The position numbers and the translations under genes were made by a program. DNA of 41,039 nt from Bifidobacterium callitrichidarum (GTDB taxonomy: Bacteria; Actinomycetota; Actinomycetes; Actinomycetales; Bifidobacteriaceae), in contig NZ_QFFM01000029.1 of the NCBI RefSeq assembly GCF_003129905.1, positions 1 through 41,039 on the forward strand, written 5' to 3'. Of this stretch, positions 1-16,003 are shown in pieces. The notes beneath the pieces are model-generated. The model saw nothing but the letters and a program-made list of their open reading frames with translations. It did not search any database and was not told where the DNA came from. Every line of letters starts with the position of its first letter. Positions within the stretch are counted from its first letter, which is position 1.

Positions 1-138
1 CCACCCCCCCCGCCCCGCACCCCCCCCGTCTCAGCGGACGGTTCCGGGCCGCTTGTCGTTTCAGGACTTGCTACCTGTCACCGGCCGGCGGTCCTCAGGC
101 CGAAAAGGCCCAAGAAACCCGCCCGCCGGCGGACCGGC
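1..138. other. rpoC downstream flank with C-rich (minus-strand G-rich) tract
   Basis: No gene is visible in this edge segment. Positions 4-27 hold runs of eight, four and eight C residues, so the rpoC-sense strand carries G8, G4 and G8 runs close together. A weak GGCC/GGCC stem near 97-110 lies between the rpoC stop and the G-tract. I see no convincing U-tract terminator. The G-runs are compatible with a G-quadruplex, but homopolymers at a window edge should be confirmed. Confidence 0.4.
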
Positions 139-4185
<4,047 letters not shown>

Positions 4186-4269
4186 TTGTTAATCCGTTTC
4201 TTTCAGAAAAAGTTTTGTTCGCGCCTCATCGTGGCGATGTCGGCGTCTTGGCGTGTTCACGCTGTGGGA

Positions 4270-4335
4270 GCCGTCCGGGCCGGACCAACCGCCCGCTCGA
4301 CGATGGAGCAGGCGGCGGGTCCGACCGCGGACGGC
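4270..4335 (-). promoter_or_regulatory. Long stem-loop in the rpoB-rpoC spacer
   Basis: On the transcribed (minus) strand the two arms pair over about 28 positions around a 7-nt loop at 4299-4305. The stem has a few G-U pairs, one mismatch and a small internal loop. It begins a few bases after the rpoB stop codon and ends about 85 nt before the rpoC start. No U-tract follows, so it does not look like a simple intrinsic terminator. A double-stranded RNase processing site or an mRNA-stabilising structure in the rpoBC transcript is the most natural reading, by inference only. Confidence 0.6.
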
Positions 4336-4343
4336 CCGAGGGA

Positions 4344-7907
<3,564 letters not shown>

Positions 7908-8009
7908 TGGACGTTCCTTATCGCTCGCTTATTGAGTAATTTCCCCTGGGAGCGCCGGCATGGCCACCATATGCCTATGCGGACGCTTCATTGTCGATGG
8001 CATGCCCGC

Positions 8010-8038
8010 AATATGACATACCCTATGCAAAATCTCAA
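8010..8038 (-). promoter_or_regulatory. Putative rpoB promoter
   Basis: On the minus strand TTGAGA (8038-8033) is followed after 17 bp by CATATT (8015-8010). Transcription would start near 8003 and leave a leader of about 95 nt before the rpoB TTG start. The spacing is canonical for a housekeeping sigma factor and the match to consensus is moderate. Confidence 0.45.
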
Positions 8039-8130
8039 TATTAGCGCTATGGAGCGACAAATCAAGGGTTCCAGTGCCTTTCCCGGTTGACGGACCGGGC
8101 ACCGTGAAACGCCCTGTGCTTTCACGCCTC

Positions 8131-8886
8131 CTACTGGACGGTGAACACCACCTTCTCGCTCTTGACCTTCGGATCGTCCTTGAGGCTCAGCTGCGCCACA
8201 TACGTGCCGGCGTTGACCGTGGGCCAGTCGGACTGGTCCGTGCATTCGGTGAGTGTGGCATTGGCATTGCCGTTCCACTTCATCTGCTGGGAATCCTTGT
8301 CTCCCTTGGCCATGAGCAGAAGACGGGAGTCGGCCGGGCAGACGTCGGATCTGTAGATGGTCTCGTTGCCGGAGGTGATGGTCAGGATGCGGCTCGAATC
8401 GGAACCGTCCACCAGGCAGCTGCCCGTACCCTCATGCACGAGGGTGGCGGTGAATTCCATGGTGCCTCCCACCGGCATGGACTGGGATTTCGAGGACAGC
8501 TGCAGTGAAAGGTTCTTGGTCGAACAGTCCTTCACGCTGCTGGTCTTCTTCGGCGTGGGCACGCTCTCACGGGAGATCGCATACACTTCGTCATGGTGGA
8601 TTGCGGTGTTGATGGCACTCACGCCGCGGCCGAGACTATAGATGCAGAAGCCGATCAGCGCCAGTATCAGCAGCAGAATCACGCCCACCACGATGCGGCG
8701 GCGACGGTAAATCGCCTGCTGCTTCTTGCTGATCCTGCGTTTACGTTTTTTGGGCCCGGATACGCCGGCGCGTCCGGGCATGGTCGACCTGCCGGAGCCC
8801 CCTCTACCGGATTTGCCGGCCCTTCCGGCTCCAGTCCTGCTCCCCCGCGCGTTCCTCATGCCCGAATCGTTCCTCTGCACTGCCAT
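8131..8886 (-). CDS. Membrane-anchored extracytoplasmic protein of unknown function
   Basis: I do not recognise a named family. The 251-residue protein starts with about 60 Gly/Arg/Ser-rich, strongly basic residues, followed by one hydrophobic segment at about 66-88 (IVVGVILLLILALIGFCIYS). The remainder is a roughly 160-residue domain outside the membrane with four cysteines spaced as two likely disulfides, rich in beta-type sequence. This arrangement (basic cytoplasmic tail, single TM, Cys-paired domain) is common in actinobacterial cell-envelope proteins. It lies 223 bp upstream of rpoB on the same strand, probably as a separate unit because a promoter precedes rpoB. A short inverted repeat (8083-8100 region) follows its stop codon. 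Confidence 0.8.
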   Translation of the reverse strand: MAVQRNDSGMRNARGSRTGAGRAGKSGRGGSGRSTMPGRAGVSGPKKRKRRISKKQQAIYRRRRIVVGVILLLILALIGFCIYSLGRGVSAINTAIHHDEVYAISRESVPTPKKTSSVKDCSTKNLSLQLSSKSQSMPVGGTMEFTATLVHEGTGSCLVDGSDSSRILTITSGNETIYRSDVCPADSRLLLMAKGDKDSQQMKWNGNANATLTECTDQSDWPTVNAGTYVAQLSLKDDPKVKSEKVVFTVQ

Positions 8887-8977
8887 AACGGTTCCAGTCT
8901 ACGGCCGCATACCCGGACACACACGACGCCGGGGCGTTTTTCACGAGAACACCAGCCTTAAAGCATCCACTCGGACA

Positions 8978-9955
8978 TCAGCCTTGCGGCAGACGCAGCG
9001 CACCATCCTCCGTCATCTCGATGAGGCCGTCGTCGTCAAGGCTGGCGATGCAAGCGGCGAGCTGGGCCTTGTCCTTCCACAGCGCTTCGGCATCGCTCCT
9101 TGCGAGCGTTGCACCGGCGGGCAATCCTCGCAACGCGGCAAGCACCAGCCCGCGTACCTGACGGTCGGTGCCCTGGAAGCGCTGGCGGGGTCTGGTGCGC
9201 CGCTCCCCCAGTCCGGGCCTGCCGAGCTTCAGGAACCGGCAATCGTGCGCGATCGGGCAGACCTCGCACATGGGCGACTTGGCCGTGCACATCACGGCGC
9301 CCAATTCCATGACCGACTGGTTCCACGTCACCGAATCACGGACGGCTTCGGGCAGGACATGTGCGGCGAGCGCGCGTTCCGCGGGACTGGCCGCTCCCCC
9401 GAGCGATTCGGCACCGAGGAACACACGGCTCAATACGCGGCGGATGTTGGTGTCGATCACGGCGATCCGCTCGCCGAATGCGAAGCTCATCACGGCGGAG
9501 GCGGTGTAATCGCCGATGCCGGGCAGGCCGGTCAGCTGATCATAGGTGCGGGGCAGTTCGTCGGCGTAATCGCGGGCCACCACCTGCGCGCATTCCTGCA
9601 GGCGCAGGGCCCGGCGGGGGTAGCCGAGACGTCCCCAGGCGGTGATCACGTCGGCCTTGGGGGCGTCGGCGAGCGCTCGGGCATCCGGCCAGCGGGCCAT
9701 CCAGTCGGTCCAGTAGGGCACCACGCGGCTCATCTGCGTCTGCTGGCTCATCACCTCGGAGACGAGCACGCCCCACGGTGTGGTCCGGCCGAAGCGCCAG
9801 GGCAGGTCGCGGGCGTTCGACTCCCACCATGCGGCCAGGCGCAACGCCACGTCGTCATGGACGGCGGCGTCCTCCGGCACGGGCGTCCGGGCGAGCAAAG
9901 TGCCGCGGGACCTGCGGGGACGCTGATCGGAGTGGGGCTGTGCTGTGTCGTTCAT
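8978..9955 (-). CDS. mutY: A/G-specific adenine DNA glycosylase MutY
   Basis: Removes adenine mispaired with 8-oxoguanine, preventing G:C to T:A transversions. The 325-residue protein has the helix-hairpin-helix GLPGIGDYTAS followed by catalytic Asp168 (VIDTNIRR), the MutY-type catalytic Glu67 in SEVMSQQTQ, and a C-x6-C-x2-C-x5-C iron-sulfur cluster loop (Cys223, 230, 233, 239). The C-terminal part after the cluster is short and does not show the MutT-like 8-oxoG recognition domain of E. coli MutY, as in many actinobacterial homologues. It is divergent from the tRNA methyltransferase gene, with only 20 bp between the two start codons. No Shine-Dalgarno sequence is visible; AAGAAT lies exactly 7 nt upstream of the ATG, suggesting a leaderless mRNA. 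Confidence 0.93.
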   Translation of the reverse strand: MNDTAQPHSDQRPRRSRGTLLARTPVPEDAAVHDDVALRLAAWWESNARDLPWRFGRTTPWGVLVSEVMSQQTQMSRVVPYWTDWMARWPDARALADAPKADVITAWGRLGYPRRALRLQECAQVVARDYADELPRTYDQLTGLPGIGDYTASAVMSFAFGERIAVIDTNIRRVLSRVFLGAESLGGAASPAERALAAHVLPEAVRDSVTWNQSVMELGAVMCTAKSPMCEVCPIAHDCRFLKLGRPGLGERRTRPRQRFQGTDRQVRGLVLAALRGLPAGATLARSDAEALWKDKAQLAACIASLDDDGLIEMTEDGALRLPQG

Positions 9956-9975
9956 CGTTCTTATTCTTAGCAGCT
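9956..9975. promoter_or_regulatory. 20-bp divergent start region with overlapping -10 hexamers
   Basis: The start codons of mutY (9955, minus) and the TrmL-like gene (9976, plus) are separated by only 20 bp. TATTCT (9962-9967) precedes the plus-strand ATG by 8 nt. Read on the other strand, AAGAAT (9968-9963) precedes the minus-strand ATG by 7 nt. The two -10 candidates overlap almost completely. Neither gene has a Shine-Dalgarno sequence, and -35 matches are poor. Confidence 0.5.
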
Positions 9976-10638
9976 ATGACGAACGAGGCTGAACTGAACC
10001 CGCAAACCCCAGAAAATCCGGAAGCCAAGGTCGAGAAGATGTTCGAATACGGCTACCGCAAGTCGAACTACGGGCCCGACGAACTGGTGACCGACGCACA
10101 CGGCAATCCGATCTCCGTGGTGGACGCGATGCTGTCCGCCGAGAAGGCCGCGGCCACCGAGACCGTGACGCCACACCTGTGCTACTACTCCCCCCGCATC
10201 CCCGGCAACACGGGTTCGGCCATCCGCCTGTGCGCGGTGACCGGCACGATCCTGCATCTGGTGGAGCCTCTGGGCTTCAACCTGCGTGACACCAAGCTGC
10301 GCCGCGCCGGCCTCGACTACCACGATATGGCGCATGTGGTGCTGCACCCGAATTTCGAGAACCTGGTGGAGTCGATGCCCAACTCGCGCATCATCGCGTT
10401 CACGGCACACGCCACCAAGCTGTACACGGACATCGAGTACCGTCCGACCGACATTCTGCTGTTCGGTCCGGAGCCGGGTGACATCCCCGATCCGATGGAC
10501 ATCATGGCGGGTCCGCATGTGGCCGAGCAGGTGCGTCTGCCGATGCGCCCGTCCCTGCGTTCCCTGAACCTCACCAACTGCGCGTCCATCGCCATCTACG
10601 AGGCATGGCGTCAGCTGAACTTTGCCGGCGGACGGTAG
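9976..10638 (+). CDS. trmL: SPOUT-family tRNA (cytidine/uridine 2'-O) methyltransferase, TrmL-like
   Basis: Methylates the ribose 2'-OH of the wobble nucleotide (position 34) of certain tRNAs, using S-adenosylmethionine. The SPOUT core is clear: YYSPRIPGNTGSAIRLC at about 75-91, FGPEPGDIP in the SAM knot, and LRSLNLTNCASIAIYEAWRQ at the C terminus. The 220-residue product carries about 70 residues before the SPOUT core that E. coli TrmL (which begins near the PNTGN motif) lacks. The start at 9976 is preferred because upstream codons fall inside divergent mutY and a -10-like TATTCT lies 8 nt upstream. There is no Shine-Dalgarno sequence. Confidence 0.88.
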   Translation: MTNEAELNPQTPENPEAKVEKMFEYGYRKSNYGPDELVTDAHGNPISVVDAMLSAEKAAATETVTPHLCYYSPRIPGNTGSAIRLCAVTGTILHLVEPLGFNLRDTKLRRAGLDYHDMAHVVLHPNFENLVESMPNSRIIAFTAHATKLYTDIEYRPTDILLFGPEPGDIPDPMDIMAGPHVAEQVRLPMRPSLRSLNLTNCASIAIYEAWRQLNFAGGR

Positions 10639-10667
10639 ACAGCCGCGAATCCGGATATTTCAAAGGG

Positions 10668-10861
10668 ATATCTCGCTTACAAGGGGCTGACTCCCGCCTT
10701 GCGGAAGACCTATCTGCGTTACGAGGGGTCGCAAAACGCAATAATCCCGGGTATGTACGTTGCAATCGCAACGCTCGTACCCGGGATTATTCCGTACAAG
10801 AGCCCCTCGTAACGCAGATAGACGTTCCTGACAGGCGAAATCAGCCCCTCGTAAGCGAGAT
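10668..10861. repeat. Three-tier nested palindrome in a convergent intergenic region
   Basis: Three inverted pairs share one centre near 10765.5. Outer arms are 10670-10690 and 10841-10861. Middle arms are 10710-10728 and 10803-10821 (CTATCTGCGTTACGAGGGG and its perfect complement). Inner arms are 10740-10763 and 10768-10791, around a 4-nt loop. The non-paired stretches are equal on both sides (19 and 19 nt, 11 and 11 nt), so the whole 192 bp is in register. Outer and middle arms are also related to each other in sequence (TATCTCGCTTACAAGGGG and TATCTGCGTTACGAGGGG). It fills the gap between the convergent ends of the TrmL-like and UPF0210 genes. The inner stem could act as a bidirectional terminator. 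Confidence 0.9.
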
Positions 10862-10882
10862 GTCTCCGTCCAAGGCCCTATT

Positions 10883-12247
10883 TCAGTTCTTGAAGCTGTG
10901 GATTGGGGCAGGGATGCGGCCGCCGCGCGTCACGAACGCCTCGCAACTGGTCTGGTTCACCGGCATGATGGGCGCGTATCCCATCAGACCGCCGAAGTTG
11001 GCCATCTCGCCCACGCCCTTGCCGTAGACGGGAATCACGCGCACGGCGGTGGTCTTCTGGTTGACCATGCCGATGGCCGCCTCATCCGCGATGAGGCCGG
11101 AGATGGTGGCCGCCGACGTGTCTCCGGGGATGGCGATCATGTCGAGACCCACCGAGCACACGCAGGTCATGGCCTCAAGCTTCTCGATGGTGAGGCATCC
11201 GGAGGATGCCGCATCGATCATGTTCTTGTCCTCGGAGACCGGGATGAACGCTCCGGACAGTCCACCCACATAGCTGGACGCCATGATGCCGCCCTTCTTG
11301 ACCTGGTCGTTGAGCATCGCGAGCGCCGCGGTGGTGCCGGGGGCACCAACCTGTTCGAGGCCGATTTTCTCCAGCACCTCGCCCACCGAATCACCCACGG
11401 CAGGGGTCGGGGCGAGGGAGAGGTCGATGATGCCGAACGGCACGCCGAGCCTGCGGGACGCCTCCTGGGCCACAAGCTGGCCCACACGGGTGATCTTGAA
11501 GGCGGTGCGCTTGATGGTCTCGCACAGGAACTCGAAGTCCTTGCCCTTGGCGGCGTCGAGCGCGCGGGAGACCACGCCCGGGCCGGAGACGCCCACGTTG
11601 ATCACCGCGTCGCCTTCGGTCACGCCGTGGAAGCCGCCGGCCATGAACGGGTTGTCGTCCGGCACGTTGCAGAAGGCCACGAACTTCACGCAGCCGTAGG
11701 AGTCGTTGTCGCGCGTGTTGTAGGCGATGTCCTTGATGATGCGGCCGAGCAGTTCGACGGCGTTCATATCGATGCCGGTCTTGGTGGAGCCCACGTTGAC
11801 CGACGAGCAGACGATGTCCGTCTCGGAGAGGGCCTGCGGCAGGGAGCGGATGAGCAGTTCCTCGGCCGGGGTCATGGCCTTGGAGACGAGCGCCGAGTAG
11901 CCGCCGATGAGGTCCACGCCGACTTCCTTGGCCGCCTTGTCAAGCGCATGGGCGATTTGGACGAAGTCCTCGCTGGTCTTGCAGCAGCTGGCGCCGACGA
12001 GCGAGATCGGGGTGACGGTGATGCGCTTGTTAACGATCGGGATGCCGTAGTCGTTTTCGATGGCCTGGCCGGTGGAGACGAGGGCCTTGGCATACGTGGT
12101 GATCTTGCGGTAGATCTTGTCGCAGGTCTCCTCGACCGTGTCCGCCGCGCAGTCGAGCAGCGAAATGCCCATCGTGATGGTGCGCACATCGAGCTTCTCC
12201 TGCTCGATCATCTGATTGGTCTCGTGGACCTCCATGATATTCAGCAT
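10883..12247 (-). CDS. UPF0210 / PFL-family (DUF711-like) protein
   Basis: A conserved bacterial and archaeal protein whose biochemical role is unknown to me. The 454-residue length is normal for the family, with conserved glycine-rich stretches ([34 protein letters not shown]) and the C-terminal segment [13 protein letters not shown]. The start at 12247 has AGGAAA a few nt upstream. The longer open frame to 12628 is rejected because it overlaps the ACT-domain gene. It is 29 bp downstream of the ACT-domain gene, and the same pair is conserved widely, suggesting the small protein senses a ligand for the large one. That functional link is inference. Confidence 0.9.
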   Translation of the reverse strand: MLNIMEVHETNQMIEQEKLDVRTITMGISLLDCAADTVEETCDKIYRKITTYAKALVSTGQAIENDYGIPIVNKRITVTPISLVGASCCKTSEDFVQIAHALDKAAKEVGVDLIGGYSALVSKAMTPAEELLIRSLPQALSETDIVCSSVNVGSTKTGIDMNAVELLGRIIKDIAYNTRDNDSYGCVKFVAFCNVPDDNPFMAGGFHGVTEGDAVINVGVSGPGVVSRALDAAKGKDFEFLCETIKRTAFKITRVGQLVAQEASRRLGVPFGIIDLSLAPTPAVGDSVGEVLEKIGLEQVGAPGTTAALAMLNDQVKKGGIMASSYVGGLSGAFIPVSEDKNMIDAASSGCLTIEKLEAMTCVCSVGLDMIAIPGDTSAATISGLIADEAAIGMVNQKTTAVRVIPVYGKGVGEMANFGGLMGYAPIMPVNQTSCEAFVTRGGRIPAPIHSFKN

Positions 12248-12276
12248 GGCGTTTCCTTTCAGTGGATCCGGCACAA

Positions 12277-12549
12277 TCAGATGCGGTGCATCTTGGTGAA
12301 GATCTCCTCGCGCTGGCAGCGGATACGCACGCCGATGTCGTCGCCGAGATCCTCGAGATTGCCGACCATGGCGCTGAACTCCTTGTCGGAGGCGGAGTAG
12401 TCCACGATCATCATCATGTTGAAGAAGCCATCGATGATGGTCTGCGAGATGTCGAGAACGTTGACGTGATGGTTGGAAAGGTAGGTGCAGACTCGTGCGA
12501 TGATGCCGACGGTGTCCTGGCCGACGACGGTGATGATGGCCTTGTTCAT
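12277..12549 (-). CDS. ACT domain-containing protein (UPF0237 type)
   Basis: A 90-residue single ACT domain, starting [20 protein letters not shown]. This resembles the amino-acid-binding regulatory domain of the GcvR/UPF0237 group. ACT domains usually dimerise and bind small ligands such as amino acids. The start at 12549 has AGGGAG 4-5 nt upstream; the longer frame adds residues overlapping the MFS terminator. It is the first gene of a two-gene operon with the UPF0210 gene. The ligand is unknown. Confidence 0.88.
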   Translation of the reverse strand: MNKAIITVVGQDTVGIIARVCTYLSNHHVNVLDISQTIIDGFFNMMMIVDYSASDKEFSAMVGNLEDLGDDIGVRIRCQREEIFTKMHRI

Positions 12550-12594
12550 GGCGCTCCCTGATTGATGCTGATCGGAAATAGGATTTTCGAACAT

Positions 12595-12633
12595 ATGAAA
12601 AACGGGTGCTCCCAGTATAGGGGAACACCCGTT
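12595..12633 (-). terminator. Intrinsic terminator of the MFS exporter gene
   Basis: On the minus strand the arms at 12621-12633 and 12601-12613 form a stem of about 13 pairs with one mismatch and a 7-nt loop. A T-run follows at 12600-12596. It lies 60 bp after the MFS stop and upstream of the ACT-domain gene, so it separates the two transcription units. Confidence 0.8.
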
Positions 12634-12691
12634 ACGGTTTATGGTGCGTCTCAGCGGCGCGCCAACGGAAACCGGCAATCAGTCGGAACCG

Positions 12692-14191
12692 TCACGCAGC
12701 CAGCTTCTCGATGTCCACGTGCACCGGCACGAGCTTGGGCTCATCCTTCTGTTCCTTGAGCAGGAAGGAGCACACCAGCACGATGACCACCAGCACCATG
12801 CCGAACAGGTAGCCATAGCGGGAGCCGTCCACAAAGCCCTGGGCAGGGTTCGTGCCACCCGCCGCAGTGTAGTTGGTCTGGCCGAGGCCGAGCAGGCAGG
12901 TGGCCACGGCGGTGGCGATGGCACCGCACACCTGCTGCATGGTGTTCATGATCGTGCTGCCGTCCGCAGCCATGTGGCCGGGCAGTGACTTGAGCGCCGC
13001 GGACTGCGAGGACTGCTGGATGAACGGGATGCCGACCATCACGATGATGTGCGCGGCAAGGAACAGGGCAACGGGCGTCGAAACGCCGATGGCGAAGAAC
13101 AGCGCGCCGCCGATGATGGTCAGCACCGAGCCGATCCAGACCAGCTTCTTCGCACCGTAACGATCGAACATGCGGCCGGCGGCCAACGTGCACAGCGCGT
13201 TGATCACGCCGCCGGGCAGCATGAGCAGGCCGGCGACGGTGGAGCTCAGTCCCATGCCTCGCTGCAGTTCCTGCGGAACCAGATACATGAACGCCAGCGT
13301 GCAGGAGAACGAGCAGCTGATCATGATGGCAGGCGTGCGGAACGCCGCGATGCCGAGCGCGCGCAGATCGAGCAGCGGGTCGGCGATGTGCAGCTGACGG
13401 TAGGCGTAGAACGCCAGCACGAGCACGCCGATCACGAGCAGGCCGATGACCAGCGGCGAGAAGCCCATGTCGCTGATCAGGCTCACGCCGGCGACGAGGC
13501 AGCCGAAGCCGATCGCGGAGGCGATGATGGAGATCACGTCGACGTTCGGACGGGTGCGTTCGATGGGCGTGACGAAGAACAGCGCGGTGCATACGATGGC
13601 AACGACGGCGACGAGCGCGAACAGCGCGAAGATCGCACGCCAGGAGAACGCGCCGATGAGCGCGCCGGCGATGGTCGGGCCGATGACCGGGGCGAACATG
13701 ATGACAAGGCCCGCCACGCCGTTGGCCGCACCGATCTTGTGCAGCGGGAACACGCGCATGATGGCCGCGTACATGGTGGGCAGCACGATGCCGGTGCTGA
13801 CGCCCTGCAGGATGCGGCCGGCCAGCAGAATCGGGAAGGTGGGCGCGATGGTGCATACGATTGCGCCGATCAGGAAGCAGACCAGCGCGAACAGCACGAG
13901 CGTCTTGGCCTTGACCCACTTGAGCATGAAGCCCACGCACGGCAGCACCACGCCGATGGCCAGCATGTAGCCGACGACCATCCACTGCGCGGTGCCGGAC
14001 GAGATGCCGAAATCGGTCATCAGGTCGGGCAGGGTGATGTTCATGGACGTTTCGGACAGCATGCCCAAGAACACGCTGATGTACAGGCCGAGCATGACCT
14101 TGTGCGGGTGGTCGAAGTGCTGGTGATGGTCCGGCACGAACGCGGAATCGTCGAATTGGGTATTACGAATGGTTGTCTGCTTGTCGGACAA
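12692..14191 (-). CDS. MFS multidrug-type exporter (DHA2 / EmrB-QacA-like)
   Basis: Integral membrane drug:H+ antiporter-type transporter of about 14 helices. The 499-residue protein has an N-terminal hydrophilic stretch of about 30 residues, the first helix near residues 35-55 (LGLYISVFLGMLSETSMNI), and the motif-C region GRILQGVSTGIVLPTMYAAI characteristic of drug antiporters. The start is TTG at 14191, because AGAGGA sits 6 nt upstream. The frame continues upstream to 14371, but those residues are not membrane-like and run through leader hairpins. The substrate is unknown. The structured leader suggests inducible expression. It is terminated by the hairpin at 12595-12633. Confidence 0.85.
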   Translation of the reverse strand: MSDKQTTIRNTQFDDSAFVPDHHQHFDHPHKVMLGLYISVFLGMLSETSMNITLPDLMTDFGISSGTAQWMVVGYMLAIGVVLPCVGFMLKWVKAKTLVLFALVCFLIGAIVCTIAPTFPILLAGRILQGVSTGIVLPTMYAAIMRVFPLHKIGAANGVAGLVIMFAPVIGPTIAGALIGAFSWRAIFALFALVAVVAIVCTALFFVTPIERTRPNVDVISIIASAIGFGCLVAGVSLISDMGFSPLVIGLLVIGVLVLAFYAYRQLHIADPLLDLRALGIAAFRTPAIMISCSFSCTLAFMYLVPQELQRGMGLSSTVAGLLMLPGGVINALCTLAAGRMFDRYGAKKLVWIGSVLTIIGGALFFAIGVSTPVALFLAAHIIVMVGIPFIQQSSQSAALKSLPGHMAADGSTIMNTMQQVCGAIATAVATCLLGLGQTNYTAAGGTNPAQGFVDGSRYGYLFGMVLVVIVLVCSFLLKEQKDEPKLVPVHVDIEKLAA

Positions 14192-14265
14192 CGGAATCCT
14201 CTTCTGTATCTCTGTACTCGTTGCCGTTGCGCGACGCGCGCCATGCATGCCGCAGCCCACCGGCT

Positions 14266-14283
14266 CCCGCGTGATTCCGCGGG
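14266..14283 (-). promoter_or_regulatory. Second hairpin in the MFS exporter leader
   Basis: CCCGCG and CGCGGG flank the 6-nt loop TGATTC, located about 75 nt upstream of the TTG start. With the T-run hairpin at 14346-14396 it gives the MFS leader two separate stem-loops. Confidence 0.4.
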
Positions 14284-14345
14284 TTGCGGTGTGCGACTTC
14301 ATTGGCGGGCGCCGAAAACCCCTAACGTCCGGGTCACATTCGGCA

Positions 14346-14396
14346 ACAAAAAATCGCATGCCATCCGACAAGTAATACGCCGGTTGGCATGCGATT
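14346..14396 (-). terminator. Hairpin with T-run: galK-side terminator or MFS leader attenuator
   Basis: Perfect 12-bp arms AATCGCATGCCA and TGGCATGCGATT (14352-14363, 14385-14396) are followed on the minus strand by six T residues. This has all the parts of an intrinsic terminator. It lies about 155 nt upstream of the exporter start and about 265 nt after galK, past a 48-bp repeat. A -10-like AATAAT immediately precedes the hairpin on the minus strand, which would make it the 5' end of the exporter mRNA and favour an attenuator. Confidence 0.65.
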
Positions 14397-14466
14397 ATTC
14401 AAAACAAGAAGTCACCGTAATACGTTTTTCGATTTTTCGTAAGTACGGCCGCGCGTGTCGCGGGAT

Positions 14467-14514
14467 GCTCCCCTCAGTCAGCTTCGCTGACAGCTCCCCT
14501 CAGAGAGGGGAGCC
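14467..14514 (-). repeat. 48-bp intergenic repeat, copy 1
   Basis: Inverse-orientation copy of the family whose direct form begins GGCTCCCCT and ends GAGGGGTAGT or GAGGGGAGC. Each copy folds into two adjacent hairpins: a strong CTCCCC/GGGGAG stem and a smaller stem with a GAA-type loop. Confidence 0.85.
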
Positions 14515-14635
14515 GGAAGAGGAGACTTTAGGCTTCGCGTGACGCCGAAGCCGCGGCAACGTCCTGCAATTACGGACGGCCTTCGGCCGGCTCATCATCA
14601 CCTCGGTTCGCCTATCGGCTCACCTCGGCCGTGGC

Positions 14636-14659
14636 TAGTCACAGTCCACTGGACTGTGA

Positions 14660-14662
<3 letters not shown>
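14636..14662. repeat. 27-bp perfect palindrome over the galK stop codon
   Basis: Arms 14636-14648 and 14650-14662 (TAGTCACAGTCCA and complement) meet at a single central base. The galK TAG stop (14662-14660) is part of the arm. No T-run follows, so it could block 3' exonucleases or bind a protein rather than terminate on its own. Confidence 0.7.
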
Positions 14663-15910
<1,248 letters not shown>

Positions 15911-15943
15911 TGGTGTTTTTCTTTCTATACGTGTTCATATATC

Positions 15944-15994
15944 GAGGCTCCCCTTCCTGAAGGAATCCGCCCGCAAACGGGCTGGGGGAGCCTC
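15944..15994 (-). repeat. Intercistronic hairpin between galT and galK (divergent repeat variant)
   Basis: GAGGCTCCCC and GGGGAGCCTC close a stem around an inner GCCCG/CGGGC hairpin. The outer arms match the ends of the 48-bp repeat family but the centre differs. The element lies inside an operon, so it is transcribed. Partial termination or RNA stability control is possible. Confidence 0.65.
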
Positions 15995-16003
15995 AATAGT
16001 GCA

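Larger units (their letters stand above)
14192..14659. other. 468-bp gene-free interval between galK and the MFS exporter
   Basis: Contents: the two leader hairpins (14266-14283, 14346-14396), one 48-bp repeat copy (14467-14514), a 17-bp motif at 14560-14576 that recurs with one change at 19569-19585, and the left part of the palindrome over the galK stop. No coding sequence is supported. Confidence 0.6.

Noticed and set aside
8083..8100. CCCGGT/ACCGGG hairpin as terminator before rpoB
   Set aside because: Short stem, no T-run on either strand; kept only as a comment.
12248..12628. N-terminal extension of the UPF0210 protein
   Set aside because: It overlaps the whole ACT-domain gene in another frame; the start at 12247 has a good ribosome site.
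14192..14371. N-terminal 60-residue extension of the MFS exporter
   Set aside because: It runs through a terminator-type hairpin and has no ribosome site, whereas the TTG at 14191 has AGAGGA at the right distance.
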